A DNA stretch of 64,000 bases from Clostridiales bacterium (GCA_004557245.1 SFEL01000011.1:27043-91042); one strand, 5' to 3'; counted from the stretch's first letter, positions 27,225-35,162 are shown. The notes: generated by a model from the letters alone, not told the origin. Program-made: numbers and translations.

Positions 27225-28499
27225 ATGGAGCTGTGCTACAGGGCGAAAACCGAAAAAGGCCTGAGCGGGCAGGAAATACTTTCCGGAGTGCTGGCCTCCA
27301 TAGAGGGGGAAAAACCAAAACGAGCGCTATTGCTGCCTCCGGACTTTACCCGCTATCACTCCAATGCCGGGCTTATAACCAACATGTATTACCACGTACT
27401 GACGGACAGGGGCTGCAATGTGGACATAATGCCAGCCCTCGGATCACATGTGCCGGTGACGCGGGAGCAGGCGGACAAGATGTTCGGGGATATACCCTTT
27501 GAAAAATTTATTGCCCATTCTTGGCGAAATGACGTTGTACAGATAGGCCGGGTGCCGGGAGAACTTATATCCGAGTGGACGGGGGGACTCTGGACGGAGC
27601 CGGTGACTGCAGAGATAAACAGACGGGTAATGGAAGACTGCTACGACCTTATAATATCCGTAGGGCAGGTTGTACCCCATGAAGTCATAGGCATGTCGAA
27701 CCACGCAAAAAATCTTTTCGTGGGCGTGGGCGGCAGCGATATGATAAATAAATCCCATATGATAGGGGCGGTATACGGCATGGAGCGCATGATGGGCCGG
27801 GATCATACCCCGGTTCGCAGGCTGTTCGACTACTGCCTCGAAAATTTTATAAAGGACAGGCACATAATATTCGCCCTAACCGTAACTACGGCGCCGGGAG
27901 GCCATATATGCACCCATGGCCTTTTCATAGGGGATACCCGCAAGGTGCTTGAGGAAGCGATAGCTTTATCCCAGAAAAAGAACATAGACTTTGTGGAGAC
28001 GGGCATCAGGAAGTGCGTGGTGTACCTGAACCCTTCGGAGTTTCGCTCTACATGGTTGGGCAACAAGGCCATATACCGCACCCGTATGGCCATAGCCGAC
28101 GGCGGCGAGCTGATAGTGCTGGCTCCAGGCGTCGAGCGTTTCGGCGAGGACGCAGAGATGGACAGGCTGATACGCAGATACGGCTACAGAGGGCGGCTGA
28201 AGGTGCTGGAAAGCTTTAAGGAAAGCACGGAACTGAGACAAAACATGGGCGCCGCGGCCCATCTCATACACGGCTCGTCTGATGGGCGATTCAGGATAAC
28301 CTATGCCGTAAAGAGCATAACGCAGGACGAGATGCGAAGCGTTGGCTTTGATGCGGTGTCATACAGTGAAGCGGTAAAGAAATACGACCCGCAAAGGCTG
28401 AGCTATGGCTACAATTCCATGGAGGACGGCGAGGAAATATACTTCATACCCAACCCGGCGCTGGGGCTCTGGATAGACAGGGAAAGGTTCAAAAACTGA
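27225..28499 (+). CDS. LarA-family nickel-pincer racemase/epimerase homologue
   Basis: 424 residues of the lactate racemase (LarA, DUF2088) superfamily. The N-terminal domain has LLLPPDFTRYHS near 36 and GSHVPVTREQ near 77. The mid-region HEVIGMSNHAKNLFVGVGG supplies a His/Lys pair like the catalytic residues of LarA. Characterised relatives include lactate and malate racemases and a D-gluconate 2-epimerase. Standing directly after gnd and a PfkB kinase, it is best read as an aldonate epimerase (for example gluconate/mannonate), which is inference. LarA needs the LarB/C/E-made cofactor; those genes are not in the window. It starts nine bases after gnd. Confidence 0.82.
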   Translation: MELCYRAKTEKGLSGQEILSGVLASIEGEKPKRALLLPPDFTRYHSNAGLITNMYYHVLTDRGCNVDIMPALGSHVPVTREQADKMFGDIPFEKFIAHSWRNDVVQIGRVPGELISEWTGGLWTEPVTAEINRRVMEDCYDLIISVGQVVPHEVIGMSNHAKNLFVGVGGSDMINKSHMIGAVYGMERMMGRDHTPVRRLFDYCLENFIKDRHIIFALTVTTAPGGHICTHGLFIGDTRKVLEEAIALSQKKNIDFVETGIRKCVVYLNPSEFRSTWLGNKAIYRTRMAIADGGELIVLAPGVERFGEDAEMDRLIRRYGYRGRLKVLESFKESTELRQNMGAAAHLIHGSSDGRFRITYAVKSITQDEMRSVGFDAVSYSEAVKKYDPQRLSYGYNSMEDGEEIYFIPNPALGLWIDRERFKN

Positions 28500-28513
28500 T
28501 ACAGACTTTAAGG

Positions 28514-28545
28514 CAGCGTAAAACGTGAAGTTTTGCGCTGTTTTT
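28514..28545 (+). terminator. Terminator of the sugar operon
   Basis: Arms at 28514-28524 (CAGCGTAAAAC) and 28530-28540 (GTTTTGCGCTG) pair with a five-base loop, followed by TTTTTG. Confidence 0.85.
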
Positions 28546-28550
28546 GTTTG

Positions 28551-28571
28551 CAGCATCCTTGTATGATGCTG
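28551..28571. promoter_or_regulatory. Dyad upstream of the GntR gene, candidate operator
   Basis: CAGCATC and GATGCTG flank a seven-base centre (CTTGTAT). The dyad sits about 50 bp before the GntR start codon, close to a TATACT at 28583. FadR-type regulators bind short dyads of this size and often control themselves. It could equally be a small hairpin. Confidence 0.4.
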
Positions 28572-28622
28572 GCAAATAATGATATACTAAAATGAACATT
28601 TATATTTTTTGAGGAAAATACC

Positions 28623-29315
28623 ATGGAACCAATAACCTTCAGCGAAAGATCACTTTCGGAATACACTGCAAAGCAACTGATAGATTTTATCATTACCCAG
28701 AAGCTTCAACCTGGTGATCGGCTTCCCAATGAGACTGAGTTAGGCAAGGCTCTCGGCGTGGGCCGAAGCACGGTGCGTGAGGCGGCGAAGATACTTATAT
28801 CCCGCAATATAATACGAATTGAGCGGGGAAAGGGGACATTCGTATCTCAGAACCCCGGTGTTCCTGATGACCCGCTGGGCTTTCAGTTTGTGCAGAACAA
28901 GTCTCAGCTCATACTGGAACTATTGCAGCTACGCTCCATAATAGAGCCTTCCCTTGCAGAGCTTGCGGCCCAGAATGCCACCGAGGAGGAGATAGAGCGG
29001 CTGCGCTTTTTCGAGGGCAAGCTGGAGGAGGCATACAAAAAACACATGGATCACAGCGAATTCGATGTGAGTTTCCATACCAATGTGGCAAAGTGCTCGC
29101 ACAACAGCGTAGTTGACCTGATATATCCGGTACTGATAAAGACGGTTCCCATGACGGTGGAATACACTCAGGGTGTGCTGGTGCCAGAGACCATAGATGA
29201 CCATGTGGCGATAATAGACGCCATAGCCCGGCATGACGGCGACACTGCCCGCTCTGTGATGGATACACACATAAAGCGCAATATTCAATTTATAAAGACT
29301 GCGAATATAGAATGA
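28623..29315 (+). CDS. GntR/FadR-family transcriptional regulator
   Basis: 230 residues. The N-terminal winged helix-turn-helix (about 12-75) carries LQPGDRLPNETELGKALGVGRSTVREAAKIL and ERGKGTFV, the standard GntR DNA-binding module. The C-terminal all-helical FCD domain has metal-site-type residues: FDVSFHTNVAKCSHN near 145, and two further His near 200 and 217. FadR-subfamily members usually respond to sugar acids or carboxylates, so it probably represses the aldonate operon upstream. It starts at ATG 28623 with GAGG upstream and is expressed from its own promoter after the operon terminator. Confidence 0.88.
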   Translation: MEPITFSERSLSEYTAKQLIDFIITQKLQPGDRLPNETELGKALGVGRSTVREAAKILISRNIIRIERGKGTFVSQNPGVPDDPLGFQFVQNKSQLILELLQLRSIIEPSLAELAAQNATEEEIERLRFFEGKLEEAYKKHMDHSEFDVSFHTNVAKCSHNSVVDLIYPVLIKTVPMTVEYTQGVLVPETIDDHVAIIDAIARHDGDTARSVMDTHIKRNIQFIKTANIE

Positions 29316-29318
29316 CCA

Positions 29319-29355
29319 AATCAAAACCACCATTTTAACCGGTGGTTTTGATTAT
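29319..29355. repeat. Second copy of the CAAAACCACC hairpin repeat, bidirectional terminator
   Basis: ATCAAAACCACC and GGTGGTTTTGAT form a 12-bp stem between the convergent GntR and SDR genes. It shares CAAAACCACC and AACCGGTG-TTTTGATT with the repeat at 5539-5576. T-runs inside both arms allow termination in either direction. Confidence 0.7.
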
Positions 29356-29361
29356 GCGGTA

Positions 29362-30147
29362 TCAACGATATATCTTGCCCACCAGCCAGTTTACGGTGGT
29401 GGCTGGCAGCAGCTTGTTGATAAGGGTAAAAAGCTTATATTGTGCTCCTACGGTGTACAGCGCCCAGCATTTCTTGGCGTTTGCCGCCTTGAGTATGACT
29501 TTTGCCACGGCTTCCGGAGCCATGCCGTTCTGCTCATCATGCTCCATCACGGCCACAGCGTGGTCGAGGGATTTATATATATGGCTTCCAGCGTGAGATT
29601 TTTTCCTTGCTGCGGTGAAGCCTGTGCGAATGTCCCCGGGCTGCACAGCGCAGACCTGTATGCCGAAGGGACGGACTTCATTGCGAAGGGCAAGTGTCAG
29701 GGAGTTTATAGCTGCCTTAGCCGCGGAATAGAAGGACTGGTAGGGTATAGCTATGGGCGCGGCCACGGAGCTGAGGTTGATGATGCGGCCGCTGGCCTGG
29801 GCGCGCATCTGCGGCAGCACCGCCTGTATACAGTTGAATACGCCGTAGAAGTTCACCTCGAGCTGGGCGTGGGCATCGGAAGAGTCGGTAAATTCCACAG
29901 GCCCTGATATGCCGAATCCGGCGTTGTTTACAAGAAGGTCTATGCGGCCTTCTTTTTCTATTACCTTTGCTGCTGCGGCGGCGATGCTGGCGGGGTCTGT
30001 CACGTTCGCTGTTATGTGGGCGATGTCGCTGTAATCCTCGCCTCTGCGGCTGAACTCGTACACGGTATAGCCGTTTTCATAGAGCATGAGGGCGGCTGCT
30101 TTGCCTATGCCGCTGCTTCCACCTGTCACTATAGCTATCTTTTTCAT
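29362..30147 (-). CDS. SDR oxidoreductase, candidate 3-ketosphinganine reductase-like
   Basis: 261 residues. Cofactor motif TGGSSGIG at 8-15 (Ser and Arg after it suggest NADPH), NNAG at 74-77, and catalytic Ser126/127, Tyr140 and Lys144 (YSAAK). The C terminus is hydrophobic and basic (residues about 235-261), as in reductases acting on long-chain lipids. Its ATG overlaps the stop of the upstream acyl-CoA:amino acid condensing enzyme (ATGA), so the pair is translationally coupled. That layout matches serine palmitoyltransferase followed by 3-ketodihydrosphingosine reductase, but other beta-keto substrates are possible. Confidence 0.75.
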   Translation of the reverse strand: MKKIAIVTGGSSGIGKAAALMLYENGYTVYEFSRRGEDYSDIAHITANVTDPASIAAAAAKVIEKEGRIDLLVNNAGFGISGPVEFTDSSDAHAQLEVNFYGVFNCIQAVLPQMRAQASGRIINLSSVAAPIAIPYQSFYSAAKAAINSLTLALRNEVRPFGIQVCAVQPGDIRTGFTAARKKSHAGSHIYKSLDHAVAVMEHDEQNGMAPEAVAKVILKAANAKKCWALYTVGAQYKLFTLINKLLPATTVNWLVGKIYR

Positions 30148-31319
30148 TTACTGCCCTCCAGTACGTTGCCGAGTATGTCCATTGCCTCGTCAAGTATTGA
30201 GTCGGTATGTGTGGCCATGTAGCTGGTGCGCAGCAGGCACTCGGTCATGGGGGTTGCCGGTGGCAGCACGGGATTGACGTATACGCCGCCGTCGTATGCA
30301 CGCTTTGCCATTATCAGCGTATTTTCAGGGTCATGGGTATATATGGGTATTATGGGTACGCTGGTGAGCTTGTGGGGTATGGCTCGCTCAGTCAGCCCCT
30401 TCTGGACGTAATTCGATATATCCTTTAGCCGTTGTACCCGCCATGGCTCCTTTTTCAGCACCCTTAATGACGCTAAGGCGCAGGCGCAGCTTGCGGGTGG
30501 TATGCTGGCTGCGAATATAAAAGGCCGGGAGTTATGGCGAACGTGATCGGCTATGAATTTTGACGATGCCATATACCCGCCGAGGCTTGCAAGAGACTTG
30601 CTGAACGTACCCATGTATACGTCTATCTCGTCCTCGAGGCCGTAATAACTTGGGGTGCCTCTGCCGCCTTCGCCCAGCACCCCTAAGCCGTGGGCGTCAT
30701 CTACCATTATACGCGCCCTGTACTGCCTGGCAAGGCGGACTATCTCCGGCAGATTGGCAATATCGCCGCCCATGCTGAATACGCCGTCCGTTACTATGAG
30801 GCAGCCTGCGGTGTCCGGTATCTCCTTCAGCTTCTTTTCAAGGTCAGCCATGTCCCCATGGCGGTAGCGCAGCATGGTCGCCTGGGATAGGCGGCAGCCG
30901 TCGTATATGCTTGCGTGGTTCTCGCGGTCGCATAGAATATAGTCGTGGCGGCCTGCAAGGGCGCTGATAATGCCAAGATTGGACTGAAACCCGGAGGGGA
31001 ATGTCACTACCGCCTCCTTATGCAGGAAGTCCGCAAGCTCCTCCTCTAATTCGAGGTGCATTTTTAACGTGCCGTTGAGAAACCGGGATCCGGAGCAGCC
31101 GGAGCCGTACTGATCAAGCGCCTTTTTGCCGGCTTCAATGACCTCGGGGTTATTGGTAAGGCCGAGGTAGTTGTTGGAGCCAAGCATTATGCGCCGCTTG
31201 CCTTCCATTACGACCTGGATATCCTGACGCGTTTCAAGCGCATGAAAATAGGGGTATATGCCCTTTTCCATGGCCTCGGCGGCCAATTCGTTGGGCTTGA
31301 GCTTTTCGAATAAGTCCAT
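30144..31319 (-). CDS. Alpha-oxoamine synthase, serine palmitoyltransferase-like
   Basis: 391 residues of the PLP-dependent family that condenses an amino acid with an acyl-CoA (BioF, Kbl, HemA, serine palmitoyltransferase). PLP-site landmarks are NHASI at 134-138, VDDAHG at 206-211 and TFSKS with the Schiff-base Lys241. Two features lean to serine palmitoyltransferase: GSGCSGSRFLNGT (72-84) and GTFSKSLASLGGY (237-249). BioF and Kbl usually have a TLGKA-type PLP loop instead. No other biotin or threonine-degradation gene is nearby. Start ATG 31319 with AGGAGG. Its operon partner is a reductase. A free acyl-ACP or acyl-CoA donor is assumed. Confidence 0.75.
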   Translation of the reverse strand: MDLFEKLKPNELAAEAMEKGIYPYFHALETRQDIQVVMEGKRRIMLGSNNYLGLTNNPEVIEAGKKALDQYGSGCSGSRFLNGTLKMHLELEEELADFLHKEAVVTFPSGFQSNLGIISALAGRHDYILCDRENHASIYDGCRLSQATMLRYRHGDMADLEKKLKEIPDTAGCLIVTDGVFSMGGDIANLPEIVRLARQYRARIMVDDAHGLGVLGEGGRGTPSYYGLEDEIDVYMGTFSKSLASLGGYMASSKFIADHVRHNSRPFIFAASIPPASCACALASLRVLKKEPWRVQRLKDISNYVQKGLTERAIPHKLTSVPIIPIYTHDPENTLIMAKRAYDGGVYVNPVLPPATPMTECLLRTSYMATHTDSILDEAMDILGNVLEGSK

Positions 31320-31372
31320 TGTGCCTCCTAATTGAGTATAAAAAATGATTAAAATAATTGAATGAATTAATT

Positions 31373-31409
31373 ATTAAAATATTTTAATCATATAGAGCGA
31401 AATAGTCAA
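31373..31409 (-). promoter_or_regulatory. Promoter and operator of the sphingoid-like operon
   Basis: On the minus strand TTGACT (31409-31404), 17 bp, TAAAAT (31386-31381). A perfect 16-bp palindrome ATTAAAATATTTTAAT (31373-31388) covers the -10 element. A further half-site TGATTAAAAT at 31346-31355 is the inverted copy of ATTTTAATCA at 31381-31390. Such dyads over a -10 box are typical repressor sites. The regulator is not identified. Confidence 0.65.
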
Positions 31410-31539
31410 GGCATTATGTATATACATTGATAAAACTAAGAAAAAATTAACTTTTTGGGGAGATCATGACAGTTCAGATTGAATGCTTGCACGAAGTAAT
31501 TAATTTTGCTATGCTTATCGTCAGAAAGGGGATTTGAAT

Positions 31540-32001
31540 ATGACTTTAGGAGACTTTTTTAAGGGTCTTATGGAGAATCGCCCCCTCGTTAGCGCGGTAA
31601 CGGCGTGGGCGGCGGCACAGGTGCTCAAAACGATAATAAACTATCTGATAAATAAAGAATGGAAGGCGGAGCGTCTTTGGGGCAGCGGCGGAATGCCCAG
31701 CTCCCATTCGGCAACGGTGTGCGCATTTCTGGTGGCTACAGCCTTTAACTATGGCCCGGCCTCCTTTGAATTTGCTATGGCGGCCCTGTTTGCAATAGTG
31801 GTGATACACGATGCCCGGGGGGTGCGCCTGGAGACCGGCCGACAGGCGGAGATACTGAATTCCATAACCCGCTTTCTGCGTTCCGGAAACAGCAAGATAG
31901 AGCTGCCGGAGGAGGAGCTCAAGGAGCTGGTGGGCCATACGCCTTTCCAGGTGGCAGTAGGCTCAGCCATAGGCATAATAGTGGGGCTTCTGATACATTA
32001 A
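31540..32001 (+). CDS. Divergent PAP2-family (DUF212) membrane protein
   Basis: 153 residues. The landmark GGMPSSHSATVCA near residue 50 is the DUF212 version of the PAP2 phosphatase motif. Later come a conserved HDARGVRLETGRQAE and NSITRF, and a C-terminal hydrophobic helix. Four to five membrane segments are likely. Family function is not settled; relatives are annotated as divergent PAP2 proteins. Start ATG 31540 with AAAGGGG eight bases before it; the in-frame TTG two codons upstream is too close to that site. It is transcribed away from the lipid operon. Confidence 0.85.
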   Translation: MTLGDFFKGLMENRPLVSAVTAWAAAQVLKTIINYLINKEWKAERLWGSGGMPSSHSATVCAFLVATAFNYGPASFEFAMAALFAIVVIHDARGVRLETGRQAEILNSITRFLRSGNSKIELPEEELKELVGHTPFQVAVGSAIGIIVGLLIH

Positions 32002-32031
32002 AACTGCGCGAAATGTGCGACATGTACACAG

Positions 32032-32059
32032 GGAATACCGAAAGAGGTATTCCTTTTTT
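32032..32059 (+). terminator. Terminator after the DUF212 gene
   Basis: GGAATACC (32032-32039) pairs with GGTATTCC (32046-32053) across a six-base loop, followed by TTTTTTG. Confidence 0.85.
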
Positions 32060-32142
32060 GATTGAGAATTGCGGCGAGGAGGAGTGTAGTGTTAAGATAT
32101 GCTCAGAACAAACGTTCGGAACAAATACAACAGGAGGAAAAC

Positions 32143-32535
32143 ATGATACACAGGCAATTCGCGCAAAGGCGCAGGCTCATGGCGGGGGAAACAGTTAAGA
32201 CGGTCACGCTGACGCTTACAGGAAGTTTTGATAATTCCGGCCTGTTTGGTGAAAGGTATGTGGCTGTAGACGAGGAGATAATAACGGAACTGGGCACGTA
32301 CAAGGCGAAGCAGGGCAGTACCATAATACTGCATACAAAGATAAGCCCCATCATGGGCGGAAACGAGAAGTACGGCATATTCGTAAACAACAAGTGCGTG
32401 AGGACTTCTGTAAACTGCATAAATCACGGTCCGGACTACGAGTATACCGTCACATGCAACTGCACGATAAACGGTCAGGGAAAGGTACACGAAAGGGGCG
32501 GCTATGCCAGGATAGACGTCACGACTGAAGAATAA
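32143..32535 (+). CDS. Hypothetical protein, 130 residues
   Basis: I do not recognise this family. AGGAGG at 32132-32137 sits just before ATG 32143, a strong translation start. The N-terminal 20 residues are basic (several Arg, no signal peptide). The rest is predominantly beta-strand-like with alternating hydrophobic residues and four Cys between positions 86 and 107 (two as CNC), and the end is hydrophilic. The codon use (ATA for Ile) matches its neighbours, so it looks native. The downstream gene has its own promoter. Confidence 0.6.
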   Translation: MIHRQFAQRRRLMAGETVKTVTLTLTGSFDNSGLFGERYVAVDEEIITELGTYKAKQGSTIILHTKISPIMGGNEKYGIFVNNKCVRTSVNCINHGPDYEYTVTCNCTINGQGKVHERGGYARIDVTTEE

Positions 32536-32573
32536 GCACATATTAACAAACGGTGAATAGCGGGCGGCAGGCG

Positions 32574-32622
32574 TTGACATATATAGAATGCCGATATAAG
32601 ATATATATAGAATTCCGATATA
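32574..32622 (+). promoter_or_regulatory. Promoter and direct-repeat operator of the PadR gene
   Basis: TTGACA at 32574-32579 and TATAAG at 32595-32600 (15-bp spacer) make a fair promoter. An 18-base unit, ATATAGAATnCCGATATA, occurs at 32581-32598 and again at 32605-32622, differing at one base. It overlaps both the promoter and the ribosome binding site. This is the position expected for autoregulation by PadR. Confidence 0.65.
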
Positions 32623-32634
32623 TGGAGGAGGCAT

Positions 32635-32970
32635 ATGGACAAGACGCTTGTCACCCGCAGCACAGGCATGCTGCTGCTCAAACTTATTGAAAACCAAGAC
32701 ATGTACGGCTATCAAATGATAGAGGAGCTGGCGAGGAGGTCTGAAGATACCTTCGCATTAAAAGCCGGAACGCTTTATCCGCTGCTCCACGACCTTGAAA
32801 AGGCGGGGCTGATAACCGCGTACGAAAGGACGGCGGATACCGGCAGGGTGCGGAAATACTACAGCATAACCAAGGCGGGCAGGGCGGAGCTTTCCGCCAA
32901 AACCGAGGAGTGGCGGCAGTTTTCCCATGCGGTGAATAAGGTATTGGGAGGTGCCGGCTATGCCTTCTGA
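32635..32970 (+). CDS. PadR-family transcriptional regulator
   Basis: A 111-residue small winged-helix regulator. Landmarks are MYGYQMIEELARRS (22-35), LKAGTLYPLLHDLEKAGLI (42-60) and KYYSITKAGRAEL near 80, all standard for PadR proteins of subfamily 2. It starts at ATG 32635 with GGAGGAGG. PadR genes of this type are usually followed by a membrane gene with a permease prefix domain. Here the following frame is only a 37-codon remnant that overlaps the PadR stop by 11 bases. The regulator may therefore have lost its usual target. Confidence 0.88.
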   Translation: MDKTLVTRSTGMLLLKLIENQDMYGYQMIEELARRSEDTFALKAGTLYPLLHDLEKAGLITAYERTADTGRVRKYYSITKAGRAELSAKTEEWRQFSHAVNKVLGGAGYAF

Positions 32971-33073
32971 CAGGGTAAATGAGTACCTTAAAAGCGTATG
33001 CGCCGAGGTGCACTGGAGGCAGGCACATGACGCTGTGAAAAGTGAGCTTTCGGCCCATATATGGGAAAAATAA
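32960..33073 (+). pseudogene. Truncated permease-prefix-domain gene (37 codons)
   Basis: ATG 32960 lies inside the end of padR and the frame runs to TAA 33071-33073. The 37 residues contain VNEYLKSVCAEVHWRQAHDAV and SELSAHI. This resembles the conserved opening of permease prefix domain 1 proteins (a YLxxVC..VRWxxAH pattern followed by ELxxHxxxQ), which usually continue for 300 or more residues. A strong terminator follows at once. I read it as the retained start of a deleted partner gene, though a functional micropeptide cannot be excluded. Confidence 0.6.
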
Positions 33074-33110
33074 ATTAAGGGACTGCTGCTGCAGTCCCTT
33101 AATTATTGCA
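33073..33110. terminator. Bidirectional terminator between padR remnant and pepT
   Basis: A 14-bp perfect stem (AATTAAGGGACTGC with GCAGTCCCTTAATT, loop TGCT) is followed by ATTGCATTTTT. It separates convergent genes. Confidence 0.85.
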
Positions 33111-33113
33111 TTT

Positions 33114-34319
33114 TTATTCAGCAAAGCTTACAACGAGATCCACCAGTACGTCGGTTATCTGATCTAAGCTCTTTGCGGGTATCCATTCCCGTACGCTGTG
33201 GTAGTTGTAGCCGCCGGTGGGCAGATTGGGGCAGGGCAGCCCCTCCCATGATAGCCGTGCGCCGTCCGTGCCGCCGCGTATGGGCACCGTACGGGCGGGT
33301 ATGCCGTTCTTTTCAAAGGCGGCTATGGCCTTATCGATGAGCTGCATATGGGGCTCTATCTTTTCCTTCATGTTGTAGTAGCTGTCTGTGACGGTTGCCA
33401 CGGCGGTGCCTTCGCCGTAGCGACGGTTTATCTCGGAGGCGAGGGCGAGGAACAGCGCTTTGCGGGCCTCGAAGCTCTTGGCGTCGTGGTCGCGGATTAG
33501 GTAACGTAGGGTAGCTTCGGTAACGCTGCCCTGCATGTCGTGCAGATGGAAGAACCCCTGATAACCGCTGGTGTTCTCGGGTACTTCCGTTTTGGGCAGC
33601 ATATCATGAAACTCTATGGCTACCGTTGCTGCGTTTACCATTACGTCTTTGGCGTCGCCGGGATGTACTCCTACGCCGTGAACAGTAAGTACGGCGGAAG
33701 CGGCGTTGAAGTTCTCGTATTCTATCTCCCCTATGGGGCCGCCGTCTACGGTATAGCCATAGTCGCAGCCCAAAGCCTTTACGTCTATGCCTTCGGCGCC
33801 ACAACCAACTTCCTCATCGGTGGTGAATATGGCCTTTATTTCGCCGTGGGGCCTGCCGCTTGCGATAAGCTTATCGATGGCTGACATTATTTCGGCTACG
33901 CCAGCCTTGTCGTCGGCGCCAAGCAGCGTAGTGCCGTCGGTGACTATCAGCTCCTCGCCCACATGCTTGGAGAGGCCGGGGCAGAGGGCTTCGTTCATGA
34001 CTACGCCTGATTCGAGGGCGAATTCGCCCTCCGGGCAGGTGATCACCGCAGGCCGGACGTTTTCACCGGGGGCGTCGGGGGCGGTGTCCACATGGGCTAT
34101 GAGCGCGATGGAGGGAGCTCCCTTAACGTTGGCGGGCAGCGTGCCGTATACGTTGCTGCAAGCGTCAAAGCATATGTCCTCAAGGCCAAGCTCCTCCATC
34201 TCGCGAGCAAGCTCACGGATAAGATCCTTCTGCCGCTCAGTAGAGGGAGAGGTCTCGGAAAACTCATCGGACGTGGTATAGTATTTTACATAACGAAGAA
34301 AACGTTCCCTTGGGTTCAT
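33114..34319 (-). CDS. pepT: Peptidase T (tripeptide aminopeptidase)
   Basis: A cytosolic dinuclear-zinc M20 peptidase that removes the N-terminal residue of tripeptides. In the 401 residues, IALIAHVDTAPD (metal ligand His76, catalytic Asp78), GADDKAGVAEIM with the bridging Asp, and TTDEEVGCGAEG with the catalytic Glu pair are all present. RGGTDGARLSWEGLPCPNL near 345 is the PepT-type C-terminal segment. ATG 34319. Full length for the family. It stands alone, divergent from the UPF0489 gene. Confidence 0.93.
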   Translation of the reverse strand: MNPRERFLRYVKYYTTSDEFSETSPSTERQKDLIRELAREMEELGLEDICFDACSNVYGTLPANVKGAPSIALIAHVDTAPDAPGENVRPAVITCPEGEFALESGVVMNEALCPGLSKHVGEELIVTDGTTLLGADDKAGVAEIMSAIDKLIASGRPHGEIKAIFTTDEEVGCGAEGIDVKALGCDYGYTVDGGPIGEIEYENFNAASAVLTVHGVGVHPGDAKDVMVNAATVAIEFHDMLPKTEVPENTSGYQGFFHLHDMQGSVTEATLRYLIRDHDAKSFEARKALFLALASEINRRYGEGTAVATVTDSYYNMKEKIEPHMQLIDKAIAAFEKNGIPARTVPIRGGTDGARLSWEGLPCPNLPTGGYNYHSVREWIPAKSLDQITDVLVDLVVSFAE

Positions 34320-34448
34320 AACATCCTCCGAAACAGTTATTTTGCTTAATCAAAGGTTAGCGCATTTGCAGATCAAAGTCAACCTTTTGCCATATCGCCC
34401 AACTGATGGTATCATAATAACTGTAATGATTTTACGGAGGGTATTTCT

Positions 34449-35162
34449 GTGCGGGTACTTGATATTGATCTGGACTTTTTTCTCGCGGGCTGCTGTCCCC
34501 TGGCCGATAAGGGCAGGCGGCCGGAGCTTTTTGGCCACGAGCCGTGGGAAAGCGGGCGAGTGCGGCGCTTTCTTGAGGGCAATTGCGGATTGAGTAAGGA
34601 CAGGCCTATACCCGGCAGGATATTTGAAACCCATGATTCTGCGCTGGAGCTGTGGCGGGATATGCTGGAAGCAAAGCGGCTTACAGTCCCCTTTGATGTG
34701 ACGCACATCGACGCACACAGCGACCTTGGCATAGGCTATCCCGGACCGGGGTATGTGCTCAACGGCGTGCTGCCTATAAGATACGACAAACGGGCAGATG
34801 CAGAAAAGTACAGAAGGCTCAACGAGCTGGACGAGGCGAATTATCTGCTTTTCGCTCTGGCCTTCAGGTGGATATCCTCTTTGGAAAACGTGCGTAATCC
34901 AAGCTCCCTACCCGATATACCAAAGGAAATACTCGTGCCGGGCAAGGCGGACGCAATACAGCTGAGCTCTTTTACTGCTGCCCTTTCTCTGGGCATAAAC
35001 GGCAAAGAACCGGTGATACCATTTAATGTATATGAGGATTATAATGGGTTTAAGGCAGAGGAGAAGTATGATTTTATGTCCGTAGCCATATCCCCAAGAT
35101 ACTCCCCAAAGGAGGCGGACGTGCTTCTGCCGGTGTTTGAGGAATATATGACGCTGGTATAA
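34449..35162 (+). CDS. UPF0489-family protein
   Basis: 237 residues. Begins VLDIDLDFF (3-11), and residues 85-94 read THIDAHSDLG. Both are features of the UPF0489 family (arginase-like fold, relatives of human C5orf22), where Asp and His residues are presumed to bind metal. No reaction is established. It starts at GTG 34449 with ACGGAGGG eight bases upstream; no ATG is better placed. A single gene; the tyrosine-attenuated operon starts after it from its own promoter. Confidence 0.78.
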   Translation: MRVLDIDLDFFLAGCCPLADKGRRPELFGHEPWESGRVRRFLEGNCGLSKDRPIPGRIFETHDSALELWRDMLEAKRLTVPFDVTHIDAHSDLGIGYPGPGYVLNGVLPIRYDKRADAEKYRRLNELDEANYLLFALAFRWISSLENVRNPSSLPDIPKEILVPGKADAIQLSSFTAALSLGINGKEPVIPFNVYEDYNGFKAEEKYDFMSVAISPRYSPKEADVLLPVFEEYMTLV

